Source of the DNA: a virus
DNA: 64,000 nucleotides
Reading direction: 5' to 3' (one strand)
IMG/VR virus record: IMGVR_UViG_3300027704_003324
Coordinates: 1-64,000 of that record
In this document: piece by piece, positions 40,589 to 49,432 of the stretch
Numbering within the stretch: the stretch's first letter is position 1
Layout: each line of letters begins with the position of its first letter
Position numbers and translations under genes: made by a program
The notes under the pieces: generated by a model
Told to the model about the DNA's origin: nothing
The model's input: only the letters and a program-made list of their open reading frames with translations
Databases searched by the model: none

Positions 40589-42952
40589 TTAATGCCCTTC
40601 ACTCCAGTTATTAGCGATTTCAGGAGGTGCTTTTAAAGTAACTCCAGGTAGTACTGTAGTATCTTCCATAATCTGTTGAACATGAGGAGCAAACATTGCA
40701 GCATCCTTTTCAGATACGTTAATAATCAATTGATCATGAACCTGAGCTTGAACAATAGCATCTATGCCTAGTTCTTTTGCTTTACGGTTAATCATTACAG
40801 CAGCTCTATTTACTACGGCAGCTGCTAGTGACTGCAATTGAAAGTTAAGACAGTTATTAAGTCCGTTACGGTAATCTCTATAAGCTTGCATAACAGCTTC
40901 TTTACCGTATTGAGGAGTAATACTTTGTCTGAATCTCCAATCCATCATTTGATCTCCGTACTTGCCAAAGATCTTTTTCACTTTAGGTAAGTGCCTAACT
41001 CTACCAACATAGTTTTTAATATAACCATGATCTTTAACTTGAGTTCTAGAATCTAACCTCCATTGCTTAAGTTGAGGAAATCCATCTAGATAACCTTTTA
41101 CTAATCCTTCAGCAGACTTTTGATCAATACCTAAAGTCATTTTAAGAGCATAAGCTTCCATACCGTATGCAATACCTAATGAATAAGCTTTAGCTTTATT
41201 ACGAGCAGGCCCATCTAACTTCTTTAAGTAGTTATCTGCTTTCTTATCTGCAGATACTCCGTTAGGAAAACGAGATTTCTGATCGTCTAACTTCTCAGTT
41301 TTAATAGCTACAGTAGAGTAGAAGTCCCATCCTTTATTAAAGATCTCTTGAAGAGCAGTATCACCAGTAACAGAAGCAAAGCAATGAGGCTCTAGAGATT
41401 CGTAATCGGCATCGATTACTTTTCTACCTTTACCTGCAATCATAAATTCTCTAACTATATTAGTATACTTAACGATAATAGGAGCATCCTCACCTTCTTC
41501 TTTAGGTTTAGGAAGCTGCTGAGCATCAGAACCATATCTACCGGATACAGTACCGTTCTGCTTATAGTAGAAGTAGTATCTACCGTCCTCTTGACGATCT
41601 CTAAAACGATCTACATAAGTAGATTTAATCTTAAGAAGCTTATTGTATACACGTAAATTTTCAGCCCAAGAATAAGTCTTCGCTAAATCTTCTATCATAT
41701 CCATATCGAATTGAGCTCTACCGCTTTTAGTCTGACCAGCAGCTTTTAGAGGTTTAATGCCCATATACCCAAATACTATTTCACCTAAATGCTTTTTAGA
41801 TTGAATATTTAAGTATTCACCGTCGTTAGACTCTTTCCACATAGCCATAGATATTCTAGCTTGCTCTACTTCTTCGATAAGATCTACGTTACCAGTCATT
41901 AAGAACTCTTTTACTTTTTCTTCTTTATCGTTAGACGGTTCATAAGCTTCTATATTCTTCTGAGTAAGAGAGTACTTGCCAGTCTTTTCAGATTTCGGTA
42001 AAGGTATAGAGTAACGAGTAACTAGGTTCTGAGCCCAATTACCTTTATGGGATACGGGATATTGATCTAATGCAGTAGCTACTATCCAACTCTTAGTTTC
42101 ATCTAAAGCTAATAAAGACTTCATTACGATCTCTTTATTATTAATCAAATCTGCTGCAATAGCAGTATAAGTAGATTCTATTAAGTCCATATCTAAATCA
42201 ACTCCTTCAGCTTCCATAGGTACAGTAACTTCTCTGTAGATAGGCATTACCTCATCCTCAAAGAAGAACTTCTCTAGTCCTTCCTCTTTAAGTTTCTTTA
42301 AATATAAATTACATATACGTAAAGTTAAATCCGTATCTGCCGATGCATACTTACTAAGTATATCTAAATCAGCTTTAAAGATTTCATAGAGTAGTTTAGT
42401 AGTAGAACCACCATTCTTCTTAATAGACTCTTTAAGCTCTAATTGCTCTTGGTTAGCAGCTTCCTGAACATCTAATCCTAACTCTTTTTGATTCATTATA
42501 GCAATAGACTTTAATCCAAAAGGATTACCAAATCCAAAAGCTCCTTCTTCGTATACCGTATGAACTAATAGTCCAGTATCGACATATATATCTTCTATCA
42601 AATCTACTCCGAAGTAGTTCTTAATAAACTGAACATCAAAGGAAGCATTATGGAAGACTAGTTTCTTACCTTTAAGTAACTTAAGTAAATTCCTAGATAA
42701 TAGTTCAGTAGAAGTACCGTCAATCTCTTGCAGCACTAATTCATCTTTCTCATAATCAAAAACTAAGGTTGGTAGATAAAAACCTACTCCTTCATCTCCA
42801 GATACAGACCATCCGATGATCTTATTCTTTCTAGGGTTTAAACCAGTAGTCTCAGTATCGACTGCTATTACGTCAGAGTCAATAATGTGTTGATGTAGTA
42901 GTTCAAGAGTTTCTTTATCTTGAACCGTGTAATACTTTTTTTCTAATTGCAT
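40589..42952 (-). CDS. family A DNA polymerase with 3'-5' exonuclease
   Basis: 787 aa. Exonuclease: VIAVDTETTGLNP (about 29-41), LVFHNASFDVQFI (about 95) and YASADTDLTLRI (about 201). Polymerase: motif A VIDADYESLEPHCFASVTGD (about 509-528), motif B RNKAKAYSLGIAYGMEAYAL (about 578), palm QSLAAAVVNRAAV and motif C QAQVHDQLIINVSE (about 740). The usual HDE is HDQ. No 5'-3' nuclease domain. It is the only DNA polymerase seen in this window. Confidence 0.96.
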   Translation of the reverse strand: MQLEKKYYTVQDKETLELLHQHIIDSDVIAVDTETTGLNPRKNKIIGWSVSGDEGVGFYLPTLVFDYEKDELVLQEIDGTSTELLSRNLLKLLKGKKLVFHNASFDVQFIKNYFGVDLIEDIYVDTGLLVHTVYEEGAFGFGNPFGLKSIAIMNQKELGLDVQEAANQEQLELKESIKKNGGSTTKLLYEIFKADLDILSKYASADTDLTLRICNLYLKKLKEEGLEKFFFEDEVMPIYREVTVPMEAEGVDLDMDLIESTYTAIAADLINNKEIVMKSLLALDETKSWIVATALDQYPVSHKGNWAQNLVTRYSIPLPKSEKTGKYSLTQKNIEAYEPSNDKEEKVKEFLMTGNVDLIEEVEQARISMAMWKESNDGEYLNIQSKKHLGEIVFGYMGIKPLKAAGQTKSGRAQFDMDMIEDLAKTYSWAENLRVYNKLLKIKSTYVDRFRDRQEDGRYYFYYKQNGTVSGRYGSDAQQLPKPKEEGEDAPIIVKYTNIVREFMIAGKGRKVIDADYESLEPHCFASVTGDTALQEIFNKGWDFYSTVAIKTEKLDDQKSRFPNGVSADKKADNYLKKLDGPARNKAKAYSLGIAYGMEAYALKMTLGIDQKSAEGLVKGYLDGFPQLKQWRLDSRTQVKDHGYIKNYVGRVRHLPKVKKIFGKYGDQMMDWRFRQSITPQYGKEAVMQAYRDYRNGLNNCLNFQLQSLAAAVVNRAAVMINRKAKELGIDAIVQAQVHDQLIINVSEKDAAMFAPHVQQIMEDTTVLPGVTLKAPPEIANNWSEGH

Positions 42953-42969
42953 ATATATAACCGTTTTAT

Positions 42970-43515
42970 TTATTTAATAATATACGAAAAATTATTCAGA
43001 ATAAAAAATTCTTGAACAGCTTTTTTTCCGTCTTTTATATTTAACTTGTCTTGGTACATTTTTTCTATTGTATCCAATCTTGGAGTATAATCTACTTCTA
43101 TATCATCGTCCATTTGCGTAATTTTATCATCAAATGCTCTAGTATAAATTTCAAATTCTCCTCCAAACTCTTTTAAGAATTCATGCATTGCTGGAGCTAG
43201 CCATCCTGTATTGGCTCCTGATCCTTGTAAGTAGTTTCTTCCTATTCTCTGGTAAAGTTTCTGTGTACATCCTATTTTAAAATGTTGCTGTTTTCCGTCA
43301 GGAGCTTTATACACAAGGTCATAAATTGCTCTTTGCATAGGAAAGTCTGTTGGGACCATAGTAATATGATCTTTAGTATCTCTTCTGACTTTTAGTTTAA
43401 GGAAATACTTGTATCTATTTACTTCTGTAATATGCTCTGTTAGAGCTCTTTTGCTTTGTTCTAGTTCTCTCGGCAAAACAAATGAGTCTAGGTACTCAAA
43501 ATTCTTTGGAATCAT
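42970..43515 (-). CDS. GIY-YIG-like nuclease candidate, 181 aa
   Basis: AIYDLVYKAPDGKQQHFKIG (about 63-82) then CTQKLYQRIGRNYLQGSG is the pattern of strand-strand-K-I-G-x-T-x-x-L-x-x-R-I as in GIY-YIG/T5orf172-type proteins. The first GIY is not clear. Its likely role would be DNA cleavage or repair. Upstream of the polymerase and with its own promoter (43543-43573). Confidence 0.5.
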   Translation of the reverse strand: MIPKNFEYLDSFVLPRELEQSKRALTEHITEVNRYKYFLKLKVRRDTKDHITMVPTDFPMQRAIYDLVYKAPDGKQQHFKIGCTQKLYQRIGRNYLQGSGANTGWLAPAMHEFLKEFGGEFEIYTRAFDDKITQMDDDIEVDYTPRLDTIEKMYQDKLNIKDGKKAVQEFFILNNFSYIIK

Positions 43516-43542
43516 TATAACCTTTTTAATTATTAATATACC

Positions 43543-43573
43543 TTAAGATACGAAATATTCTACAACTTACCAA
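43543..43573 (-). promoter_or_regulatory. promoter for 42970-43515
   Basis: TTG at 43571-43573, 20-base spacer ending TTCG, TATCTTAA at 43543-43550 (minus strand). Leader about 27 bases. The TTG lies in the last codons of the J-domain gene. Confidence 0.72.
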
Positions 43574-44138
43574 CTAATTCTTCAGGTAAATCTTCATCTT
43601 TTATCTTAATATTATTTTCTTTTTCTATCTGAATCAGACACATACGTTTCATATTAATGTCTCCTGTAGAATATGCCCAAATAATAGAAGCTTTAAGTCC
43701 TTCTATTTTATTGCCAAAACTTGAACAGCTTTTTTCTAGAAGCTCTTTCTCGTTTTCAGATACTTCAAAAGTAATATCATTGTTAGTAGCCCAATTGAGC
43801 AGTCCCATAAAATCATTAGAGTCATAGTACTCTTTTATTTCATTGAAATCTTCCAATGAGCCTCCTTTATCCGGATGAGCTTTAATTGATACTTTTCGGT
43901 ATAATTTTTTTAGCTTCTCTGGTTTCTCTTTCTTTTTAGCTATATTGTCTCCAGGAGGAGTATCTCTCATCTCTCCTGTGTCTTTATTTACCCAATATTC
44001 TTTTTTTACTTTATCAAAATACTTACCAAAAGTTGACTCCCATATTTTCTCATATTCTTTAAACTCCTCTTGAGTTTCTTCAAACTCTAGTTTTAAAAAT
44101 TGGTACTTATGAGAGTACTTCTTTATGAATTTTGACAT
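43560..44138 (-). CDS. J-domain protein
   Basis: 192 aa. KLYRKVSIKAHPDKGGSLED (about 77-96) has the HPD motif of the J domain after the helix II basic residues, and FNEIKEYYD the third helix. Preceded by a charged helical region (QEEFKEYEKIWESTFGKYFD). A J protein recruits DnaK; no phage DnaK is visible here, so it would use the host one. One base from the 44138 gene. Confidence 0.82.
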   Translation of the reverse strand: MSKFIKKYSHKYQFLKLEFEETQEEFKEYEKIWESTFGKYFDKVKKEYWVNKDTGEMRDTPPGDNIAKKKEKPEKLKKLYRKVSIKAHPDKGGSLEDFNEIKEYYDSNDFMGLLNWATNNDITFEVSENEKELLEKSCSSFGNKIEGLKASIIWAYSTGDINMKRMCLIQIEKENNIKIKDEDLPEELVGKL

Positions 44139-44407
44139 TAATATTCTCCGTATAAGTCGAATACCTTAGCTTCCGGAACTTCTTCTTCTACTATAAATTC
44201 TTTAATTGCAAATAGTTTTCCGTTTAATGGCTCTAACCTATAATGTCCTTTAAATTTAGTTTTTCGTAAGTACTGAGTTAATGCTTCTACTAGACCTTCA
44301 ACAACTGTCTCTTTATCTATTACTAGTTCCCAGTTATCTCCAGGAGGAACACGAACTGCAATTAGTTCGTATTCTTCTTCGATCTTTGTTTTGTTATCTT
44401 CAGCCAT
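44138..44407 (-). CDS. hypothetical acidic protein, 89 aa
   Basis: EEEYELIAVRVPPGDNWELV (about 10-29), then GHYRLEPLNGKLFAIKEFIV and an acidic end EEEVPEAKVFDLYGEY. Compact beta-rich shape, no Cys. Lies directly between QueF and the J-domain gene with one-base overlaps. No family recognised. Confidence 0.6.
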   Translation of the reverse strand: MAEDNKTKIEEEYELIAVRVPPGDNWELVIDKETVVEGLVEALTQYLRKTKFKGHYRLEPLNGKLFAIKEFIVEEEVPEAKVFDLYGEY

Positions 44408-45318
44408 TATTGTCTTAATGTTTTCTTAATTCTATAGTCTCTTGAAGTAAAGAATTCAGGTATTAAAGATGAATGGCTAGCTCTAACAGGGTTAATATCT
44501 AAACCTCCTCTACGAGTATACAGACAAGATACCATTAACTGTTCTGGTTCGTATGCGTCTGATAGATGCTTATATACCATTTCGCAAATCTCTTCATGAA
44601 AATGACTTACTGTACGGTGAGAAACTATATACTTAGCTAGTGAATCAGCAGATGGTAATTTCTTACCTACCATTTTAATAAATACATCTCCCCAATCAGG
44701 TTGATTAGTAACTCTACAATTAGATCTAAGTAAGTTAGATTTTAATTTAACCTCTTTAGCTACATCTGATGTATCTTCTACTGCTAATTGAGTAGCATCA
44801 GATTGAAACGATGTAAAGTCAATTTGATCTAAATCTACTAATCCTCCTAAGTCTTCGTAACCTTCAAAAGATAGTTCTAATCCTTCTTCTTCACTTGCAA
44901 AGAAAGTAACAATTGTATTAGTTTCTAAAAGTTCATCTAAGTCTCTTTTAACAGTAGCTTCTATTCCAGTAATACAGTCCATAGCATTATCAGCTATTCT
45001 AGTCATATTGAAAGAATTCAAATATAACTTAATAGATTTAGACTCTACGTGAAATTCAGAATCAGAAGGGCATGTAATTTTAAGGAGTCCTGCTACTGGT
45101 TGACCTTTAGTCGTAATAGCAGATACTTCATAACAGTTCCATGTATCAACTCCTACAAAACTATCTGATGTTAGGTCGTAGCCTTCTCTATTTAAGTATC
45201 TAGGGATTTTAACTAATAGCTCTCTATTATACTGGTCAGAGTATCCATCTCCACCAACTTTACCTAAGTGCTTTCCAGCAATTGCTACTACTTCGTCGTA
45301 ATTTTTTACTTTTTCCAT
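44407..45318 (-). CDS. queF: preQ0 reductase, QueF type II
   Basis: 303 aa from MEKVKNYDEVVA, chosen because the preceding nuclease stop lies at 45324; an earlier in-frame start would overlap it. NADPH site FHVESKSIKLYLNSF (about 93-107, E-S-K-S-x-K). The C-terminal half has LLRSNCRVTNQPDWGDVFIK with the catalytic Cys and Asp seven residues on, FHEEICEMVY, and YTRRGGLDINPVRAS. This is the two-module layout of E. coli QueF. Reduces 7-cyano- to 7-aminomethyl-7-deazaguanine; in a phage with DpdA, this sends the base to DNA. Confidence 0.93.
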   Translation of the reverse strand: MEKVKNYDEVVAIAGKHLGKVGGDGYSDQYNRELLVKIPRYLNREGYDLTSDSFVGVDTWNCYEVSAITTKGQPVAGLLKITCPSDSEFHVESKSIKLYLNSFNMTRIADNAMDCITGIEATVKRDLDELLETNTIVTFFASEEEGLELSFEGYEDLGGLVDLDQIDFTSFQSDATQLAVEDTSDVAKEVKLKSNLLRSNCRVTNQPDWGDVFIKMVGKKLPSADSLAKYIVSHRTVSHFHEEICEMVYKHLSDAYEPEQLMVSCLYTRRGGLDINPVRASHSSLIPEFFTSRDYRIKKTLRQ

Positions 45319-45323
45319 TTTAT

Positions 45324-45938
45324 TTATTTTATTATATAATCTATCCACTTTGTTCCTTTAGTATCTATATTAGGAAATTCAAATACTCTTACAATAGCGT
45401 GTTTATCATCACCAATTGTAATTGTCTTTCTAAACCCTGAGGGTATAGTTGCACCAGTCGGTAAAACTACTTCTTCTCCTTCAAATAATACGTCTACTCT
45501 TACTTTAACATCTTCGTTAAAGAAGTTTGCTGCTGATCTTTCAAAAGCCTCTAATTTACTCCATTGACCTCTATTTAACCCTTGATGCTGTAAAGCTGAA
45601 TTAAGGTAAGAGAACGTTTTATACAGCATACCGGTATTACAGCTAAATGATGCTGCTGGTGCTAAATGACCTTTATCCCATATATTGTCTTTATAGTCTT
45701 CATCATCTGAGGTTACAATCATGTCTGGTTCCCAGAATTCCATACCTACTCTTGAAGCATTTCCATTAGAACAGAGTACTGTATATTCTACCCATAATGG
45801 TTGCTGTCTCTGTTGATCGTACTCTACTGTGAATATATCGGTTACTATAACTTGTGCGTTTGCAGTAGTTGAAGAAATGATAAAAGCAAAAGCCAATAAC
45901 ATCATCCAAAACAATTCTACTTTATCTAATTTTTTCAT
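45324..45938 (-). CDS. exported DNA/RNA non-specific endonuclease (NucA-like)
   Basis: 204 aa. A hydrophobic N-terminal segment with signal-peptide shape (about 7-28, ending TTANAQ) precedes the nuclease domain. WDKGHLAPAASFS (about 88-100) is the DRGH-like active site with the catalytic His; the following FSYLNSALQHQGLNRGQWSK contains the metal-binding Asn region. Probably degrades DNA in the periplasm or outside; it may attack competing phage DNA or scavenge nucleotides. Adjacent to the QueF gene. Confidence 0.85.
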   Translation of the reverse strand: MKKLDKVELFWMMLLAFAFIISSTTANAQVIVTDIFTVEYDQQRQQPLWVEYTVLCSNGNASRVGMEFWEPDMIVTSDDEDYKDNIWDKGHLAPAASFSCNTGMLYKTFSYLNSALQHQGLNRGQWSKLEAFERSAANFFNEDVKVRVDVLFEGEEVVLPTGATIPSGFRKTITIGDDKHAIVRVFEFPNIDTKGTKWIDYIIK

Positions 45939-45939
45939 A

Positions 45940-46458
45940 CTATTTTATAAATTTTAATATTTGCTCTACTCTTTGCATAGGAGAACCTGTTATCGTCAAA
46001 TAAGGTTGACGTACACCTTCTAATACTGCTTTAAACTCTTCATCAATATCTGTTCTCCACTTTTCATTTACACTTCTTACTCCATCATCTACTGATTCAA
46101 ATTCAATAGGGAAGTAAACATAGTGAGTATATTCTCCTTTTACTCTATTCCAAGTATCATTTATATAGTTATATGTCTTAATAGATAATTCATCCATAAA
46201 CTTAGAATATACGAGTAAATCCATATAACACCTATCTAAGACTAGGTTATAAGGTTGAAGTAAAGCCTCTAAATGAAAACTACTAATAGCTAACTGAGTA
46301 GCATCAGTACCTTTCTCATTAATAGGAAATCCGTAACTACCTACAGTTCTAGTAGATTCATTTACGAATTCATATTTAGGTAATTTATTTTTAAGTAATT
46401 CATAAACAGTAGTCTTACCTGTACTACTAGCTCCTACTAATGCAATTCTCTTTATCAT
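45940..46458 (-). CDS. NadR-like P-loop kinase
   Basis: 172 aa. RIALVGASSTGKTTVYELLK (about 4-23) is a Walker A (GASSTGKT) as in NadR-type nucleoside kinases. NLVLDRCYMDLLVYSKF (about 75) is the D-R-x-x-x-D block and GVRSVNEKWRTDIDEEFKAV the lid. Related NadR proteins phosphorylate nicotinamide riboside. Here specificity is uncertain (AAA_28 family). A TATCTTTA -7 box without TTG is found upstream at 46477-46484. Confidence 0.75.
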   Translation of the reverse strand: MIKRIALVGASSTGKTTVYELLKNKLPKYEFVNESTRTVGSYGFPINEKGTDATQLAISSFHLEALLQPYNLVLDRCYMDLLVYSKFMDELSIKTYNYINDTWNRVKGEYTHYVYFPIEFESVDDGVRSVNEKWRTDIDEEFKAVLEGVRQPYLTITGSPMQRVEQILKFIK

Positions 46459-46507
46459 ATAACCTCTTTATTTACTTAAAGATACGAATTATTTCTCTAA
46501 TAACCTA

Positions 46508-47050
46508 CTACACACCTGCTTTTCTTAAAAAATGAATCCATAAGTATTCAGATCTCTGCTGTAATGCTTTAAACATTTCGTCCTTAGTAATACGCCAAGC
46601 ATTAAATCTTTCCTCTGATATTATTTTACCTTCATCTACTCCTGCAGTTACCTTATGTAATACACATCCCATAACATCATGTTTAGCTTCATAAGCTCTA
46701 ATTTGAGGGTCTTTACCTTTTAATTCTGGGTACTCAGTAATAAGGCCTGGATGACCGTTATAAATTCCATGCTTTTCGCATATTGATGGAGGAACTACTC
46801 TTAACCATCCGTGTAAAGTAATTAAACTATCTGGAAAGTATACAAGTAGGTCTTCATACTCTTCTAAGGTAGGTTTATTACTCATAGTGAAATAACCTTT
46901 CTTTTCTATTCTAGAATCTATTGTTCTAAGGTGTTCAGGTCTATCATTAGTAATTATCCTATCAGGCCAGCGTCCTAAGCTTTCCGCTAAGTTAGCTATT
47001 TCAGAACCTGTTTGACTAAAAAACGCTATCCAAGTATTTGATTCACTCAT
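46508..47050 (-). CDS. formyltransferase, candidate dPreQ1 formyltransferase (DpdN)
   Basis: 180 aa. WIAFFSQTGSEIANLAESLG opens like PurN/Fmt. The folate- and catalytic block YNGHPGLITEYPELKGKDPQ (about 117-136) has the N-G-H-P; the helix VMGCVLHKVTAGVDEGKII (about 146) contains the conserved H...D. It overlaps the 47043 gene by 8 bases, and lies between DpdA-like and QueF genes. By context it should formylate the aminomethyl group of preQ1, as proposed for DpdN of phages with formylated deazaguanine DNA. Small-molecule formylation is the alternative. Confidence 0.82.
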   Translation of the reverse strand: MSESNTWIAFFSQTGSEIANLAESLGRWPDRIITNDRPEHLRTIDSRIEKKGYFTMSNKPTLEEYEDLLVYFPDSLITLHGWLRVVPPSICEKHGIYNGHPGLITEYPELKGKDPQIRAYEAKHDVMGCVLHKVTAGVDEGKIISEERFNAWRITKDEMFKALQQRSEYLWIHFLRKAGV

Positions 47051-47672
47051 TTAATGTTGTTGATTTAATTCTAATATTTTCTATCTGTATAGGTTTTATA
47101 CCTCTAAGTTTAAAACTCAAACCTAATGCAAGACCTGGTCCATTACCTTTACCGCTAAAACTATTATCTTCAGATCCTATTTCAATCCATAGTTTTTCAG
47201 CTAAAGTTAAGTCTAAAACTATACCCTTAAGATACGAATTATAAGGCAGTATTCCAACTTGTTCTAGTACTGGTGTTACTTCAGTTGGGTCTACTCCTAA
47301 AGATTCCATATACTTTACTGCTTTGCTCCAGTATGCCTTTGTATACCAAGATCCTTTCCAACCACTTTGTACATAAAAATTATCGTCTGGTGGTATATGT
47401 GATGCTTTTACAGCATCTTTAAGTTTATCAGCGTCTGCATAAATAACTTGTTGTTTAATACATTGTGATATGAATATTGGCCAATAGTACTGTTCGAAAT
47501 AATTAAAAACTCCTTTGTTTGTCGGAGCCATATTAAAGATATTATAACCCTCTACTTCTATGTGAACATCGGTTTGAAGATATATAGTTGACTTCTTATC
47601 AATATATTTTATATTATTTAAAAAATCTTTTCTATGTTCATCTCCTATTGCTATGATACAATAATTAGCCAT
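47043..47672 (-). CDS. hypothetical protein, 209 aa, between DpdA- and formyltransferase-like genes
   Basis: Start chosen at MANYCIIAIGDEHRKDFLNN (47670-47672), where ATGGCTAA overlaps the DpdA stop. QQVIYADADKLKDAVKASHI (about 75-94) has a DAD acidic site reminiscent of GT-A folds, and the C-terminal LGLSFKLRGIKPIQIENIRI is beta-rich. No recognised family, though it may be a transferase acting on the modified base. Its co-translation with DpdA and DpdN candidates makes it a candidate missing step. Confidence 0.7.
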   Translation of the reverse strand: MANYCIIAIGDEHRKDFLNNIKYIDKKSTIYLQTDVHIEVEGYNIFNMAPTNKGVFNYFEQYYWPIFISQCIKQQVIYADADKLKDAVKASHIPPDDNFYVQSGWKGSWYTKAYWSKAVKYMESLGVDPTEVTPVLEQVGILPYNSYLKGIVLDLTLAEKLWIEIGSEDNSFSGKGNGPGLALGLSFKLRGIKPIQIENIRIKSTTLNE

Positions 47673-48462
47673 TTGTAAACCATTTAAATTTTTGTATATT
47701 ATTTTTAATAGTATCCAACTGCTCAATTGTGAGCTCTGAGTTAATTAGTTCATGAAGTTTCTGACGCTCTTTAGACCATAGTCCATCGGTTCCGTATGTA
47801 ATTCCTTTAATTCCATGTACTACAGGATTTGAAGTATCTAATGAGTAGATCCAATCATAGTCAGAATGCTTATAAAAACTAAACTCTTGAGGAAGTCCAC
47901 ATCCTAATAAGTGATGAGGCTTATCTTTATTAATTACCCCGTCTTTAAGTAAGTCTCCTAGTAGCTTAACACGTCCTAGCATCCAACTAACGTACTTGTT
48001 AGCATGAGGAAAAGAATCGGTGTAATACGAATAATCAAAAGAGATAGCAATCATATCTACATTAGCTATTTCATCCATAGCTTTGTAACATTCTCTGATT
48101 TGCTTATAATTTTTACCTTGAACAACCCCTATACTTTTACCAGGGACATCACTATGGTTTTTAGTCCAATTTGCAGCTTGTTGCATAGTCTTATGAGCAT
48201 CTTCTAAAGCATCCGGAATAATATACCAAGTAGGTCTTATTTCTTTAACCCAATATGCAAATTTATGTGCATCAAACGCTTCTTCTAATTCAAAGATAGA
48301 GTTATCTAAAATAACCTCTCTACCACTAGCTATTGCTTTCTTAAATTGTTCCAAATAAATTGGATCCTCTTCAAAGAGGTGCACTAAGGCATAATCGTAA
48401 TCAGTTAAATACTGTACTTCATCAAAAATACTCTTCGGACTTTCGTGTGCTATTTTAATCAT
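47665..48462 (-). CDS. dpdA: DNA guanine transglycosylase (DpdA-like)
   Basis: 265 aa, TGT-like TIM barrel without the zinc domain, as in phage DpdA. EVILDNSIFELEE (about 49-61) has the catalytic Asp region, YIIPDALEDAHKTM (about 80-93) and GVVQGKNYKQIRECYKAMDE (about 112-131) are TGT barrel blocks, ISFDYSYY follows, and HLLGCGLPQEF (about 183) with YSLDTSNPVVHG (about 206-217) gives the second Asp. It exchanges guanine in DNA for a 7-deazaguanine base. Strongly supported by queC, queD, queE, queF and folE in the same window. Confidence 0.87.
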   Translation of the reverse strand: MIKIAHESPKSIFDEVQYLTDYDYALVHLFEEDPIYLEQFKKAIASGREVILDNSIFELEEAFDAHKFAYWVKEIRPTWYIIPDALEDAHKTMQQAANWTKNHSDVPGKSIGVVQGKNYKQIRECYKAMDEIANVDMIAISFDYSYYTDSFPHANKYVSWMLGRVKLLGDLLKDGVINKDKPHHLLGCGLPQEFSFYKHSDYDWIYSLDTSNPVVHGIKGITYGTDGLWSKERQKLHELINSELTIEQLDTIKNNIQKFKWFTNG

Positions 48463-48643
48463 TTATTTCTGTTCTAAAACCTTTATCTAAATTAACCAAT
48501 GACTTTTGTACCATATTTACTACCTCATCTAATTTTAAAGTAACTAAATCAATGGCTGCAGTTGCAGTATCAAGAGGTATATACTTTACTCCCTCTATCT
48601 CTTTTACATCTTTCAGTAGATCTATTTGCTTATCTTTACTCAT
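48455..48643 (-). CDS. small acidic helical protein, 62 aa
   Basis: MSKDKQIDLLKDVKEIEGVK, then a long amphipathic helix (TAAIDLVTLKLDEVVNMVQK). Overlaps DpdA start by 8 bases and abuts the MazG-like gene by one. Function unknown, but it is in the modification operon. Confidence 0.6.
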   Translation of the reverse strand: MSKDKQIDLLKDVKEIEGVKYIPLDTATAAIDLVTLKLDEVVNMVQKSLVNLDKGFRTEIND

Positions 48644-49227
48644 TATATTCCTATTGATTCGTTTCTAAATTTAGCTAATTCATCATCAGAGAAGAATTGA
48701 TGTAAGTCTGGTCTGAAGTAATTAGTTGCTTTCATTACTTTTCGGTCTCTAGATCGATAGACAATATACCGTCCTTCCTTAACCTTCTCAAAATGGCAGG
48801 CCTCACCTTGCTCCGTACTTCTTTGGCTGACGGCCTGTATGGCTTCTTCTTCAGTAGTACAAGCTTTTGACATATTGCTTGCTTGTACTTCTGCATATGC
48901 GGGCCGTATCTTATCCTTAAGGCCATGTAGCATAACACCGTTCCCAAGGGAAACATAAGTAATGTCGCACAAAGCGTCCAGAACTTCCACAATGTCTCCG
49001 TTTTCGCAAGCGACTCTATATTCTTCAAGTTCTTCGAGTATGAAGTCGTAAACGAATTGCCACTCTTTCTTAGCTGGTATAGTAGGTTCATAATTATTTG
49101 GTTTATTAAAAGTATCGTTAAAAATCTCTACTTCATCTACGAAAGGAACTGGGTTGATAGTAACCTTACCATCCGCCTCACTCCAGTTTCCAGCTTTTTC
49201 AGGAAATAATTTTAATTGCTCACTCAT
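48643..49227 (-). CDS. MazG/HisE-like NTP pyrophosphohydrolase
   Basis: 194 aa. DFILEELEEYRVACENGDIV (about 67-86) is the E-E-x-x-E helix; VLDALCDITYVSLGNGVMLH (about 88-107) is the E/D-x-x-D helix of the all-alpha NTP pyrophosphatase family. Acts on (d)NTPs, possibly cleaning nucleotide pools. Located in the deazaguanine operon, so a link to the modified base is possible. C-terminal FRPDLHQFFSDDELAKF is additional. Confidence 0.78.
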   Translation of the reverse strand: MSEQLKLFPEKAGNWSEADGKVTINPVPFVDEVEIFNDTFNKPNNYEPTIPAKKEWQFVYDFILEELEEYRVACENGDIVEVLDALCDITYVSLGNGVMLHGLKDKIRPAYAEVQASNMSKACTTEEEAIQAVSQRSTEQGEACHFEKVKEGRYIVYRSRDRKVMKATNYFRPDLHQFFSDDELAKFRNESIGI

Positions 49228-49228
49228 C

Positions 49229-49432
49229 TTAATATACTTTAATAATTCTAGATTCTGTTAAGCTAATAATTTTAAAGTTAGTCTCACTAAGCTCTTCTAA
49301 CATTTTATATGTTTTAGCTTCAGCTTCTGTTCCTGTCATAGCATCTACTAAGTATACTTCTTTTACTTTTTGAATTCTACCATTATCGTTTTCTCTTTCA
49401 AACTGGGTAGTTACTTGCCAATAATTTGTCAT
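49229..49432 (-). CDS. DUF4494-like small protein, 67 aa
   Basis: MTNYWQVTTQFERENDNGRI followed by VKEVYLVDAMTGTEAEAKTY is the signature of the small Bacteroidota DUF4494 family. It has a beta-sheet with one helix. Function of the family is unknown. One base from the MazG-like gene. Confidence 0.7.
   Translation of the reverse strand: MTNYWQVTTQFERENDNGRIQKVKEVYLVDAMTGTEAEAKTYKMLEELSETNFKIISLTESRIIKVY

Noticed and set aside
42977-42984. TATATTAT with TTCG before the polymerase gene
   Set aside because: The -33 position reads TTT with no TTG, so it is a half-site; could still be weakly active.
46477-46484. TTCG-TATCTTTA before the NadR-like gene
   Set aside because: Perfect -7 and TTCG but the -33 is TAG; listed in the gene text, not as a promoter.
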